From positions 44,416,501-44,480,500 of the forward strand of contig OX031057.1 of the NCBI GenBank assembly GCA_943736015.1: DNA of 64,000 nt. Reading direction: 5' to 3'. Numbering within the stretch: position 1 is the first letter of the stretch; every line of letters begins with the position of its first letter. A program made the position numbers and the translations under genes. The notes beneath the pieces were generated by a model that was not told where the DNA came from, made no database searches, and was given only the letters and a program-made list of their open reading frames with translations. The stretch is from Tridacna crocea. Its lineage: Eukaryota > Mollusca > Bivalvia > Cardiida > Cardiidae. Positions 23,379 through 36,014 of this stretch are shown piece after piece.

Positions 23379-23606
23379 TTAACCCTTTACTCCATAGATA
23401 CTCATTTCTATGCATTGCTTGTACGACCCTTTGGAAAAATTGTGGCAAAAGGTGAAATTGCTCGTGACGAGCAATTTCACCTATTGTCACAATGTTTTCT
23501 ATACTTTCAAAAGGTCTCGTATACACATACGAAACAGCTTCATCCTTGCTGTTATTTAGGGTCAATTATAGATACCATGGAAATGCCTTATGGGGTAAAG
23601 GGTTAA
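23379..23606 (+). mobile_element. family B TTAA MITE
   Basis: Best-preserved B copy: TTAACCCTTTACTCCATAGA start, GAAATTGCTCGTGACGAGC tip, GGGGTAAAGGGTTAA end. Confidence 0.9.
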
Positions 23607-23904
23607 AATTTGGATATCTGCAGACATTCTAGATTTTAATCCACTTTACTGATAAGCCCATTCAGTGGTATGTGTGCCGCTTTGCAAAGCACTAGTTCCC
23701 TTTTCCTACAATGTTTTCTACCCTATCGGAGAGCTCAAGCTCATTTGTACTAATTTTGGATTTATCACTTGCAGATGTTTTTAACTTAAAGGAATCTAAG
23801 ATCCATGTATCTTTTTTGAGAAATTGTTAATCTTTTAAAGAAAGGATTGTTCCTCTTTATGGTTTCTTACTCCTTTCAACAGAATTTGTTGTATCACAGC
23901 TATC

Positions 23905-24255
23905 CACACATCTTTCTTGGGTTCCACTAGGATGGGGCTTTACAAAGCTTTGTTACAAAAATATGAAAACCCTGATGGTCCTGTACTAGGAGGATCCCTT
24001 GGCAAGCCACTGTTAAAGTCTAGAGACCAAGGACAGATGAATAGAAAGAGATGCCACCATGGCAGAACTGATGGTGCCATGCCATAAAAACAAGAGACCC
24101 CTGATAGTTTGGCATTGGAGTGTCTCTGGGCAAGCCACTGCAAAGCTCTGGCTTACCACTGGTGAGGCTTCAGATACACGTAAATAAGAGAGGTGCCACC
24201 ATGGCATGACTGATATATTGTTGGAAGAAACTAAAAACGTCAATCAATCAATGCT
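23905..24255 (+). mobile_element. two tandem SINE-like tails
   Basis: Two related blocks share GGGCAAGCCACTG / GGCAAGCCACTG and GCCACCATGGCA; ends at CAATCAATCAATG. Confidence 0.4.
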
Positions 24256-24277
24256 CACCTGAATACATCAAGTAGGT

Positions 24278-24727
24278 TTAACCCTGTATCAATCGACAAA
24301 ATTTGGGGCTGGTCCAAATTCAAAGCATTTGCAGATGACAAAGGTGGTCCTAATGACAAATTTGTTCTTGTGATGGAAAAAGTGGTACGAAAGGGGGTAA
24401 TGTTTACAGAATTTTCTCCTGTATCCACGTCGTTTTCAAAAGCCATCTACCTCGGGGTCATTAGCCCTTTCCCAAAGAATCCCTGGTTTAATGACCCTGA
24501 GAAAGAGGCCTTTATGAAACATTGAGGGAAAAGGAGAAAATGCTGGTGACCTGCATTTTCTCCTTTTCCCATAATATTTTCTACCCTTGGCAGAAATCAT
24601 ATTAACAAGATTTAACTCTTTACCAAATGACAAATTCATACCAGCATTTTCTCCTTTTCCAACGATGTTTTCTGAAGGCTTATACCTCGGGGTTGTCGAA
24701 AGTCGTTATTGTGTGGTAAAGGGTTAA
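24278..24727. mobile_element. nested/compound family A MITEs
   Basis: An F copy (24278-24466), the left part of an R copy (24462-24610) and the right part of an F copy (24612-24727, ending GTGTGGTAAAGGGTTAA) lie side by side. Confidence 0.65.
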
Positions 24728-24938
24728 TTTGTTGCGCAAAGATGCGAAGAATTTGGTCCAGTCCAAACATTAGTAGTTTGGTAACAATTTAAATATGGCT
24801 GGCTATGGATGAATGTCTTAGATGCTGGAGTCTAGATCTAGCAATATAAACTGCTCATGTGAGCAAATAATACACCCACTTGCTGAAAACTATGGAAACA
24901 GATATAGACAAATATGAACTCAGGTTATCATTATCCTT

Positions 24939-24944
24939 TTTATT
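24939..24944 (-). promoter_or_regulatory. candidate polyadenylation signal of ZZZ3
   Basis: AATAAA on the minus strand, only 3 bases beyond the stop codon. If used, the 3' untranslated region would be extremely short; a more distal signal is possible. Confidence 0.35.
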
Positions 24945-24947
24945 CAT

Positions 24948-25107
24948 TTAACTGGCAGGCATGTAATTAGGATCGAGATAATTATATTCTGTGAAACTGC
25001 CTCCCTGCATAAACCTTAGATAGTCTGTGTCCTGGTACCCTGCAGACTCGGATTTACGTTTCGGCTTTAATCGATGGCTAGAGTTGTGATTTTCAGTTTC
25101 GTAGACA
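24948..25107 (-). CDS. ZZZ3: ZZZ3 terminal exon with stop
   Basis: Acceptor tttgcag on the minus strand. Completes the last Cys of the ZZ finger region, then VYETENHNS and the family ending [11 protein letters not shown] before TAA at 24948-24950. An AATAAA lies a few bases past the stop (24939-24944). Confidence 0.95.
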
Positions 25108-28100
25108 CTGCAAACAAAACAATGCTAAGCTAGGTCCTTTTACCACACAATTGTGCGTTTTTTGCAACTCTGAGAAGGGGCTTTAAAAACCTTTCTTCTA
25201 CCGTTTCAAAATATTTCTCAGTTAAAAAATGCTTTTAATTCATAACCCAGTAAAAAAAGATTTCAGCAGACTTTGAAAGCATCTTTAGGGCCAAATCTTT
25301 TTGGGTCCGAATCTTCTGACATCCTTTAACCCAAAATTTGCTGTGAGTTAAAGAGTTATGCCCCTTTTTCTTAGAGCATGGTTCATTAATGAATGAAGCT
25401 GTAAGACTCTAGACATGATTTTAACTCTTTACCACACGAGAAAATTCTAGACTGGTCCAAATTGAAAGCATTTGCAGACTACAAAATAAAGGTGACTAAA
25501 AAAAGAAATTTGTTCTGGGAAGGGTAGAAAACACTGCGGGAAAAGGAGAAAATGCTGGTTACCAGCATTTTCTCCTTTTCCCATAGTGTTTTCAAAACGC
25601 TTTTTTCTCAGGGGTGTCAAAAGTAGGGATTGTGTGGTAATGGGTTAAAGATTATTTTTCCCATTTACAGGTAAAGCCCCAAGTAGTAATACAATAAGGC
25701 TTTTTACTATATAGGTTGAATGCAAAGTTACTAGTATTTAAACCTACCAATCAACACACTCGTCACAAAAGTCAACAGCCACATCTGGAGGACAGTCAGT
25801 GCAGTGCCATCTAGTACCAATAATAGGCTCACAGTTACATCTGTCACACTGTAATAGAGTAAATATGATAGAAATCAGTCTTTGTGATAAGGACAGTCAT
25901 TGTGCACAAATGATATCACAATTCAAATACCATTTGAAGATCAACAACAGGGGGCCAATGTATAAAATTATATGACTTGGAAGCATACAATATAAAAGGG
26001 ACAATACACACCTTAAATCCATGATGCTCTGTCCCTGAATCTGATCTCACTTTTTGGTTTCTTAATCTTTTTAATTTCAATAACTCTGCATATTCTGGGG
26101 AATCTCTTAACTCAAGAGGGACACATTCTTCATCCTGAAAAGTAAGATTCTTTATATATGTGTATATATAGATTTGTCCAGTGAACTTTCCCATCATTTG
26201 CAGCCACATTGCACTTCTAGAAGAACAAATGTAGTGTTGTCATTAATTCTAACAAACAAATAACTTTATGAATGGCCTAAAGTGAGAGCATTTGCAGATA
26301 GGAAATTTAATATTGGTCAAATGGTAAGATTTGTTTATTATAGGATAAAAAAGCATTGTGAAAAAATAAGAAATTGCTGAGTGTCAGCATTTTTGTCTTT
26401 TCTCACAAACCTTTTTTTCCCAGGGTCATTAAAAGTCCAGATTGTTTGTTAAAGGATTAACTTCATTTTTCAGATATGATGCTAAGGAAGAAGCCCTTTG
26501 AAAACATTGCAACAAAAGGCAAAAATACTGTGTAACCAGCATTTTCTCATTTCTAAACAGTGTTTTCTGCTCTGTCAAAAGTTACCACAATAACATCTTT
26601 CGTCTGCAAATGCTTACAATACTGGTCTAAAATTTTTGCAGTCCATTTTTTTTGCAGCAGAACATTTTTGAAAACTTTGTCAGAAGTCACAGAAAACTTA
26701 TAGTGAAAAAACTATGTACAAATCATTTTGTGAAATATGAGTAATTTAGGCCAGTGACCTTACTTTTATATCCACATGACCCAGTTTCAAACTTGTTCAA
26801 GATATCAGTAAGATAAACATTTTGACAGAATTTTACGAGCATTTGACCCTGAATGTGGCCTCTAGATTTCACACAAGTTTTTCCCAAGATTTGGCCATGA
26901 CATACTTTCTGACCTGATATTACCAAATTTTGAATTTGTCCAAGTTTTTATCAAGACAAACCTTTTGACAGTTTCATGAGTATCAGACTGCAAGTGCGGC
27001 CGCTACAATGCACACGGGGCAACTCTTGATGCCTGAACGACACACAAAGTACACAGTAAGATCACAAAAGTTCATCTTGAGCACTTTATGCTCAGCTGGC
27101 CTAAATATTCAATAGCAAATATTAGTGTCACAAATGTGCCATCAAACAGGCCTGCAGGAGACCTGAGAATAAACATATCCACATTTTTTCTAATATTACC
27201 AAACCACTATTTATTCATTCAGGTATATCAACACCAAGAATTAGGTCAAAAGCAAGGGTAGTCTATGCCAAAAATTGGCAGAAATGAAAACATACACTTC
27301 ATGTGTTTTTGATGCTATTAACAAAATGGCACAATTCAGTTAATATAAAATAGTAAGCCAAAAAACTCACCGAGATTATTTCCTCGTTATCGTAATAATC
27401 CTGACCAGATGCCATACTGCCTTCGTATCCCTGAGAATTTTCATCGTCATCAGACATATAGACTGGTGGTTCATACTTGTGTAGAAATGTGGACTGCTGG
27501 TAGTAAAACTTGTGGTATTTGTGGAACTTGTTCTTGGCCTGGCGGAGTAAAGGATGTCATTAATTCAATGTTCAGTTTGACTCTTTCGGTCACATTAAGA
27601 ATCGTAGCAAACAGTGAACTTGTAAGTCCATTTCATCTACAAATTGTGGACATATCAATTTATGAAGAACATTACATACGTGTTTGATATATTTGTATTA
27701 AATATAACAGTTGATTATAAACACATTTTTCAATGAATGAGAATAAAGAAAATTCATTATCCGGCACCTCTAAAACCAAAACCCCTGCTTTATTTCTACA
27801 ACCTCATTCCAGAAATTGAAGTTGCATAATGTGTAGTCTTACCAAAGATCAGCTAATAAAATAAAGATAAGGTGTTTTGCACCACTAACAACATAATTTC
27901 AACCATGTCTTGGTCACAGACCATACACAAATTTGTGACCTATCACAATTGGGACTGAAAAATGCAATAATACGGAAAGAGGTGCCCCCACCCACCAACC
28001 TAGACATCCTCCATCCACCCGCATATCCACCCACCCACTCACCCATTCATTCATGCACCCCTCCATCCACCCACCCAGCCTTCCATTAATCCATCCACCC

Positions 28101-31100
28101 ACCCACTAACCAACCCACTCACCCATATATCCACCCTTCCATCCATCCATCCATCCATCCACATCCATCCAAGCACCCTCCCATCCATCCATCCTTCCAT
28201 ACACCTACCCACCCTTCCATTCATTCATCCATCCATCCACCCATCCATTTTTCTAAATGATCAATCAACAACAGTTCACATATCCCAGATCACATCACTA
28301 TTTAGGCTGGTCTTTATCTACACTGTCCCTACAAGCAACCTAAGTAGCACTAAGCAGCCTACATATTAACTATTTACAAAATGACGAAATTCTAAACTGG
28401 TTCAAATTGAAAGCACTTGCAGATGACAAATTAAACAAAACTCAAAAACTGTAACTTGTTTCCAGCAGGGAAGAAAACATTGCCATAAAAGGAGAAAATG
28501 CTGGTTACCAGCATTTTTTCCTTTTCCCACAATGTTTTCAAAAGGTTTCTATCTCAGGGCCGTAAAAACCAGGGATTGTTTGGTAAACAGTTAAGATTCA
28601 TTAATAATCCAAATACATGTACTCACCTTCCTCTTGTATATGCCCATATTAGGCATTCTCCCTGGGATGGGTAGCCCTGCTCTGGCTAGTTTGATGAAAT
28701 ACTTCTGTACACGACTCTGTACCTGTTAGCAGAACAGTATAGTGTTTACACATACTACAGCCTCAGTATGGTGTTTACACCTACTACAGCCTCAGTATGG
28801 TGTTTACACATACTACAGCCTCAGTATGGTGTTTACACATACTACAGCCTCAGTATGGTGTTTACACATACTACAGCCTCAGTATGGTGTTTACACATAC
28901 TACAGCCTCAGTATGGTGTTTACACATACTATAGCCTGTCTTAGTTATTTTCTCTGACAAACCGTTACTAGATGACAAATTATTAGACTTGTCCATACTG
29001 AACTCATTTACAGACAAAGTGTTGTTGGATGTTTCTTGAAATGAGTTGAAAACGTAGGAAAAGGAGGATAAAGTTTTCCTCCACAGGGTCATTTAACTCA
29101 GGATTGTTTGGTAAATGGATAAAACTTTATCAGTTGGTAAAATTTTTGACTGATCAAAACTGAACATATTTGTTAAGACAAACCAAGCTCAAGTAATGAT
29201 ATCTGTCATCGATGCCCACCAGGTTTTCACTGGTGTACACTTTCAATGAACAAGGCAATCTTAGACTAAGTCAATATCAGAGCCGGTATTCACCAACAAT
29301 TCTTAGGAATGTTCTTTGTCTTATTTTCTAGAATTTTCTATATTAGAAAGTAACACAATTTCTGACTGACTAAACAAAACGGATTAGCCAATCAGAAGTT
29401 TGATTTTACACTGTCAGATATATTGTAAGATATTCGTGCTGAAACCTTTGACATTAAAACAGTTATTCATTTTCTATAAAGTGAAAATATGCAAATCCTT
29501 GTTTTAACAACATTTTTTGATAATGTACAAAACATTGTGGGAAACAAGAAAATGCCAGTGCACGTTTTCTTCATATCCACAATCTTTTGTACACTATCAC
29601 TTTAAAAGTAACATCTTAACTTTCATCTGCATATTCAAAAAACAGTCCAAAATTTAATTGTTTGGTAAAGAATTAAAAAAAAAAAATTTTTCAGAGTTGT
29701 TAAATAACATGAATATATACATGTTCCATCGATGTGTCTACCTTACAAATTGCTCAGTTTGGATGTAATACTTTCAACCCTTTGCCAAAAATCAAAATTT
29801 CAGACCCATCGAAACTGAAAGCATTTCCTGGCAATACCTTGAATATGGCTCATAATAACAATTTCTTATCTTTGACAAAGCAGAAAATATTGTGGTATAA
29901 GGAGAAAATGATGGTTACCAGCATTTTGCCCTTTTTCCACAATGTTTTCAAAAGCCTTCATCCTCAAGCTCATTAGGTTGGGGTTGTGTTGTAAACAGTT
30001 AAAATTTGTCTACTGTTAAGTCAAAGTTTCTTCTACCTGTATGGGAGTTCTATTTCCAAGAGCCGCAGCAATCTTTTGCCATCTTTTGGCCTCTACCTCT
30101 TCAGGTGGAAACTGTATTAAGAGTTCTTCTAACCTGCAATAAAGAACAATGTCTACTTTTGTTTAACCCATTACCACTCAATCCCTACTTTTGACGCCTC
30201 TGAGAAAAAAGCCTTTAGAAAACATTGTGGGAAAAGGAGAAAATGCTGGTTACCAGCATTTTCTCCTTTTCCCACAATGTTTTCTACCCTTCACAAAACA
30301 AATTTCAAATTTTCAGTCACTTTTATTTTGTCGTCTGCAAATGCTTTCAATTTGGACCAGTCTAAAATATTGTCGTTTGGTAATGGGTTAAAAAGATTGC
30401 AAATGGTCTCCTGTAACAACCCTAGAGCAAGCTGGTATTATGTTCTTACGAACGAAGTCCGTACCAAAGAAACAAATGAATAAATGCATGGCAGAAATAA
30501 GGATCGGAGCGGGATTCGAACTCCGAACTCCCGGACACAAGACCAGTACCCTAACCACTGAGCCAAAGAGATATCTCCCTGACGCAGTAGCCAGGTATTG
30601 TATTTAAATCGGGAGTATGCCATGCAGGAAGGAGTGGTCTCCCGTAACACACCCCCTCTTAAAGTCATCATTTATTGATGACTCAAAGCCTTATTAGGCA
30701 GGAAGTCCAATTTTGGACAACAAATGGGATTAATGGCTCAATGGCCAATCCCGGACGAGCCCCCATCTTACGAACGAAGTCCGTAACAAAGAAACAAATG
30801 AATAAATGCATGGCAGAAATAAGGATCGGAGCGGGATTCGAACTCCGAACTCCCGGACACAAGACCAGTACCCTAACCACTGAGCCAAAGAGATATCTCC
30901 CTGACGCAGTAGCCAGGTATTGTATTTAAATCGGGAGTATGCCATGCAGGAAGGAGTGGTCTCCCGTAACAATGTTGACACAAAATACAGCTTGTCAAAG
31001 GTGATTTCTGTAAAACTCTTTACCTACTGACTATATTTTACACATATGCATTATAAAACCTCTAGCATACAACATAATTTCAAACCTTTCTATTTGAAAG

Positions 31101-34100
31101 CATGGCAGATGAAAAATCAAATTTGACTCAATTGATTGGGTTTTTCTTTAATAGAATAGAAAAATAGTGGGGGAAGAAGAAAATGGTAACCAGCATTTTC
31201 TTCTTTTCCCCCAATGTTTTGAAATTTTTATACATATCATTCAGAAAGAGAACTGCTTGATAAAAGTGTTAAATCTACAAAACAAGTACCTTTTCTGCTC
31301 TTCTACACTCCACAGCTGGTTAAATGTTTGAGATCGGTTTTCAATTTTCAGTTTTCCACGAACTGTTTCATCAACATCTGTTTTCTGGGACATGTCATCT
31401 TTAAGGAGATGAAAAAGTACAATAATAGAGCAGGAGAGAGATTAGTATAAGTTGTAAGAACTTGTTTCTCAATCGATGTAAACTAAATATGTTTAAACTA
31501 ATAGAGCTGGACTTGGCACAGCAAAATAGCAAGTCATACTATGTTTTAGCCCTTTACCACACAATCACAAATTTTAATGATCTTTGTATAAAAGGCCTTT
31601 CAAAACATTGTGGGATAAGGAGGAAATGCTGGTTATCATCATTTTTTTCCCTACAATGTTTTATACCCTTTCATAGATAACTTTGTAATTTCAGTCTTAT
31701 CTAATTTGCGATCTGCAGATGCTTTGAATATGGCTTTTTCTGAAGTTGATATCAGAAAAAGATTGATTTTTAGAAAGAATCATAAGTTAAAAAAGAGGTC
31801 TAACTATGTCAGAAATATTTTGATGGCCACCCACTGAAAAGGTATTAGTTCTTCAATTGATAGTTAACAACTGGTAATCACAAAGATATTATAAAATGTA
31901 AAAGTATTTGCATCACAAAGGTGCAGCAACTGATAAAGACAGCACATTCAATGACAGGGCTGTAAAAGTACCTCAAGTTTTTTTTTGAAAAATGAGAAAA
32001 TGTCAAAACTGTCAATCCTGTCTTGGACAACATCTGCAATAAGGAAATCCATGCCTTATAAAGAGGCTACTGATTTGATTTTATACTTTTCCTTTCCCTT
32101 TTACCACACAATCCAGAATTTAAACCACCCCTGAGCAGGAAAGCTTTTGAAAAGATTGTTGGAAAAAAAAGAACATGGTGGTAACCATCATTTTCTCCTT
32201 TTCCAACTATGTTTTCAACCCTAGACCTTCATAGACCTTCAGCTCATTTAAACCACTTTTGAATATGGAAGAGTCTAAAATTTGTGGTTTAGGAAACTTT
32301 TCAAATAATTTTCTTAAACTTGCATTACAGACTATCTACTGTAAAAGACTACTTATCTTACTGCAACTTATATCAATATGCGGGTACTAAAACATGTTCA
32401 ACATCCCACCTGTATTTCCATCTACCAACTGTTTTTTCAGTCGAGTCATGTGTCGGTGAAGCCCAAAGGTCGAAAAATCCAGCTGACTTGTGTATTTCTC
32501 CCACTCTATTGTCGGCAGATCTGCAATCTGTATCACAGAGGGTGTTTTATTGTTTACTCGACAATCAAGTTGCAGACCTCAAAGTGTTTTTTTCCTCACA
32601 AATAACAATAGGAATAAATATTCAAAATAATAAAAATTGTCATCATCTCCCTACAAAATTCAATTTGCTATCTGCTTATGCTTACGATCCCGACAATGAT
32701 ATGATCATTTTCAATTTTTCGATTGCTTTTATCTTGTCATCTGCAAGTGCTTTTGATCTGGACAAGTTTAAAAATTTTTTGTCATCTGGTGAAGAGTTAA
32801 ATCATATTAGGTCAATGCTCTACTCTCTAGCCATGGGTGTAATGACAGCTGCTGTAAAGTATAACAAATGATACACCAATTTGAGACAGTCGTGTCAGGG
32901 AAGGGCGATGCTACACCAATTTGAGACAGTGGTGCCGGCAAAGGGCTTAAGCCTCTCATATAAAAGGTTGTAGGTTCAAATCCAGTGATCAGCATGGTCA
33001 GCCTCTGTAATGGTCCAGATCAAGGTACAAAAACTGTGAAGATTTTTAGAAAGCAATCATTGGAAAAGATTAATATAAGTTGTAAAAAATTTGTTTTGCA
33101 ATCAATGTAAGATAAATAGGTTTACACTAAATGCTACCGTACCTTCTGAGATACTGGCAATCCCAAGTCTGATCCTCTTTGCAATTTCTCTACAAACTGA
33201 ATAGGGTTAGCTATTGCTTCCTGCTTTACTTCATAGAGCCGGTCCAAATCTTTAATTGCCTGTGTGACAATTATTGAGATATTTTTAGCCTGAATGAAAT
33301 ATTTCTTCTAAATACTTCTTAAATTTTCATGCTAAGTATCAAGAAACTTGAAGGTTTAGGTTAATACATTCAGTTAAACAGTGCAACTTATCTATTTTTG
33401 TGAGCATAATGAGAGAACCTTTTGCTTAATATCTAAAACAATTTACGGATGTTTTGGTAACAGACAAGTTTGGTAACATAGACTTATAGAGTAAATTGAT
33501 TGGATGTTTTGGTAACAAAGCAATTATATAGTGTTTATGTATCATGATGTTCTTCACACCCAACGCATGGCTTTATTTTGTTATTTAACCCATTACCACA
33601 CAATCCCTACTTTTGATGCCCCTGAGAAAGAAGCCTTTTGAAAACATTGTGGGAAAAGGAGAAAATGCTGGTAACCAGCATTTTCTCCTTTTCCCAAAAT
33701 GTTTTCTACCCTATCAAAGACAAATTACATCATTTGAGCTACAATGAAATTGTCATCTGCAAATGTTTTCAATTTGAATAGGTCTTAATATTTTTCGTGT
33801 GGTAAAGGGTTAAAACCTGAATTTGTATTTTCCACTATGTATCATAAATAATTTTTTGGTATACCTCATTCCACATTGACCATGTGGATTGCCTATATTT
33901 TCAAGCAAAAGAGGGTGGAAAGTGAAAAAATAAACTGGTTTGAACCTATCTATCAAGGAATAATTGGATGAAAAGTAAAAGGTTTGAACATAACAAAGCC
34001 ATACATTAGGTGTCTAGGTTGGCGCCAGCCAAAACTTTTTAGTAGCCAAAACTTTTGTCCGTCAAAACCCGGGATCAGTCTGTGAGCCTAATCACTTTTA

Positions 34101-35971
34101 AAGTTTTACGTAGTGTCATTTCTGAGTATTTCATGGCAATGAGTCCTGTATGGTAAATATAAATCTAGATCTACAGCTTTGCATCACTGATATAATTTTT
34201 TAAGTCGTTCTACTTTTAACCCATTACCACACATTCCCTACTTTTGACATCCCCTGAGAAAGAAGGCTTTCGAAAACATTGTGGAAAAAGGAGAAAATGC
34301 TGGTAACCAGCACTTTCTACTTTTCCCACTATGTTTTCTACTCTTCACAAAACAAATTTCAAATTTTCAGTCACTTCTATTTTGTGGTCTGCAAATGCTA
34401 TCAATTTGGACCAGTCTGAAATATTGTCGTGTGGTAATGGGTTAAGATATTTTTGATGGTCTCATTACATACATGAGAGAGCCAAGTATTGAAAGTCAGC
34501 TACAAATTCCTGTGCTTATAGGCTGTTGAATGATCAAAAAGTTCCATAAAAGAAAATAAAATGTGCATTTTAATCAGGCTTAACTTTTCACCACATCAGG
34601 GATCGTATATCCTCAGTTTGAACAATCCTGAGGAAGAAGGCTATTTTTAATTCTAAGAAAAGGGTAAATATGGTGGAAACCAGCATTTTTTCTTTTTCCA
34701 ACAATGTTTTCTAACTTTGAAAAGGCAGCTCAACAGCTCTTTCAATTTCTGCATACCAGTCATTAATTCATGCACTGCTAGAGGTATTTATGATATGATT
34801 TTGATTAAATGCAATGCAAAATATCTGTTTTGTCTTGCAAATGATCTAAGAAATACCCTTTCACTGTTTGCCTTTCTTGAAGATGCCGATCTCCGAAAAT
34901 TATCAGATAACAGTTTACATCTATAACTCATTTGGCGAAAGATACGGTAGACCCAGCATTCATTATTACAAATGGGACTTCATTAGAAAAGAATCTTATA
35001 AGGCCACACAAACCTTAAAAGGTCAAGTATTTGAGAAAAATCGCCATTGATGCTGTCAAATTTACTCGATAAACGAAAGTAAAACTTCACTTTCATGTAC
35101 TTTCATGTAAATAATTCATTCAGCACCACATGTCCAAAAAATTGCGATTGTACATTAATGTATTCTATTTATAGAACAAGCATACTCGGTAACTGGCAGA
35201 GCGCGACTGTTATCGAGTCTTCACACTGGAGAGACATTACGAACTTGTTCCTGGTCAACGTTACTGTCCCTGTCAATTTTACGTACCCGTTCGAGTAAAA
35301 AACATGGCTGCGCCCACAAGATTACAAAAGGTAAGCACAAAAAAATAATTTTTTTATCATGTTATTGAATAGATATGCAGTTGCAGGTTGTCGCACGGAA
35401 TGTCTGGGATGTCAGTGCACGTTAATCTCTAGTTCTTTTGGTGGTTAATCGTTTGTTGAAGACGTTTAATCCAACAAAGTTTCGCCGGGGACTACGATTT
35501 CTGAAAAAACACTACTTGGAGTCTCCAAAAACCCTTGTAAAACATATACACTCAATATTCTGAAGTGTGTGCCGTGTCAGATGACCAATACAGTGATTAT
35601 CCTCAGCACTATAAACTGATAAAAAATCAAATTGCAGTTATTCAGGGATATTTTGCCATTTTTAATTACAACGTAAGATGCTCCTACGGTCAATACAACG
35701 ATTCAGCTTCTGAGCTGAAAATACGGTAAGCGTATGGGTTTGTGTTACAGTGAACAATTTTGTTATTAAGTTGGTCAAGATTCTATATTAATCATCGTAG
35801 TCACAGTCGTAGTGTAGTTAAATAAATACTTGAATGGAAGTACAATTCTACAACACATTGAATTCTTCTTTCTATCAATAGGCCTAATGTTACTGGGCAT
35901 GTTCAGGCGATCTCGGGTTCTCTGTTTCTATCCCCAATTTTATTAAGCTGGCAGAATCAGACACCCATCGT

Positions 35972-36014
<43 letters not shown>

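Larger units (their letters stand above)
21498..24947. other. spectrin 3' flank / intergenic interval to ZZZ3
   Basis: The spectrin and ZZZ3 genes converge here. No coding exon is seen. Contents are MITEs (21719, 22926, 23379, 24278-24727), SINE-like tails (22780-22922, 23905-24255) and AT-rich sequence at 22000-22700 with no recognisable feature. Confidence 0.6.
30445..30971 (-). mobile_element. TRIM: miniature LTR retrotransposon with Pro-tRNA primer site
   Basis: Two 205-bp direct repeats flank 117 bp with no coding capacity. Read on the minus strand, the element begins TGTTACGGGAG, has an 18-nt primer-binding site TGGGGGCTCGTCCGGGAT one base after the first LTR, and ends its internal part with the polypurine tract AAGAGGGGG before the second LTR. 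It is bounded by 5-bp target duplications ATGTT. The LTRs differ at one position (c/a at 30463/30785), so the insertion is recent. The primer site is the one used by gammaretroviruses (tRNA-Pro). It must be mobilised by another element's proteins. Confidence 0.93.

Noticed and set aside
27914..28102. Gly/Trp-rich minus-strand frame
   Set aside because: Translation of the CCATCC satellite.
28738..28935. CRISPR-like regular repeats
   Set aside because: The 29-bp units are directly contiguous with no spacers, and the genome is eukaryotic; it is a tandem repeat.
30480..30560. A tRNA gene (B box and A box present)
   Set aside because: The same sequence is repeated inside both LTRs of a TRIM and the fold is incomplete, so it is tRNA-derived repeat sequence.
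32320..32871. 183-residue plus-strand frame
   Set aside because: It is the opposite strand of a ZZZ3 exon plus a degraded MITE.
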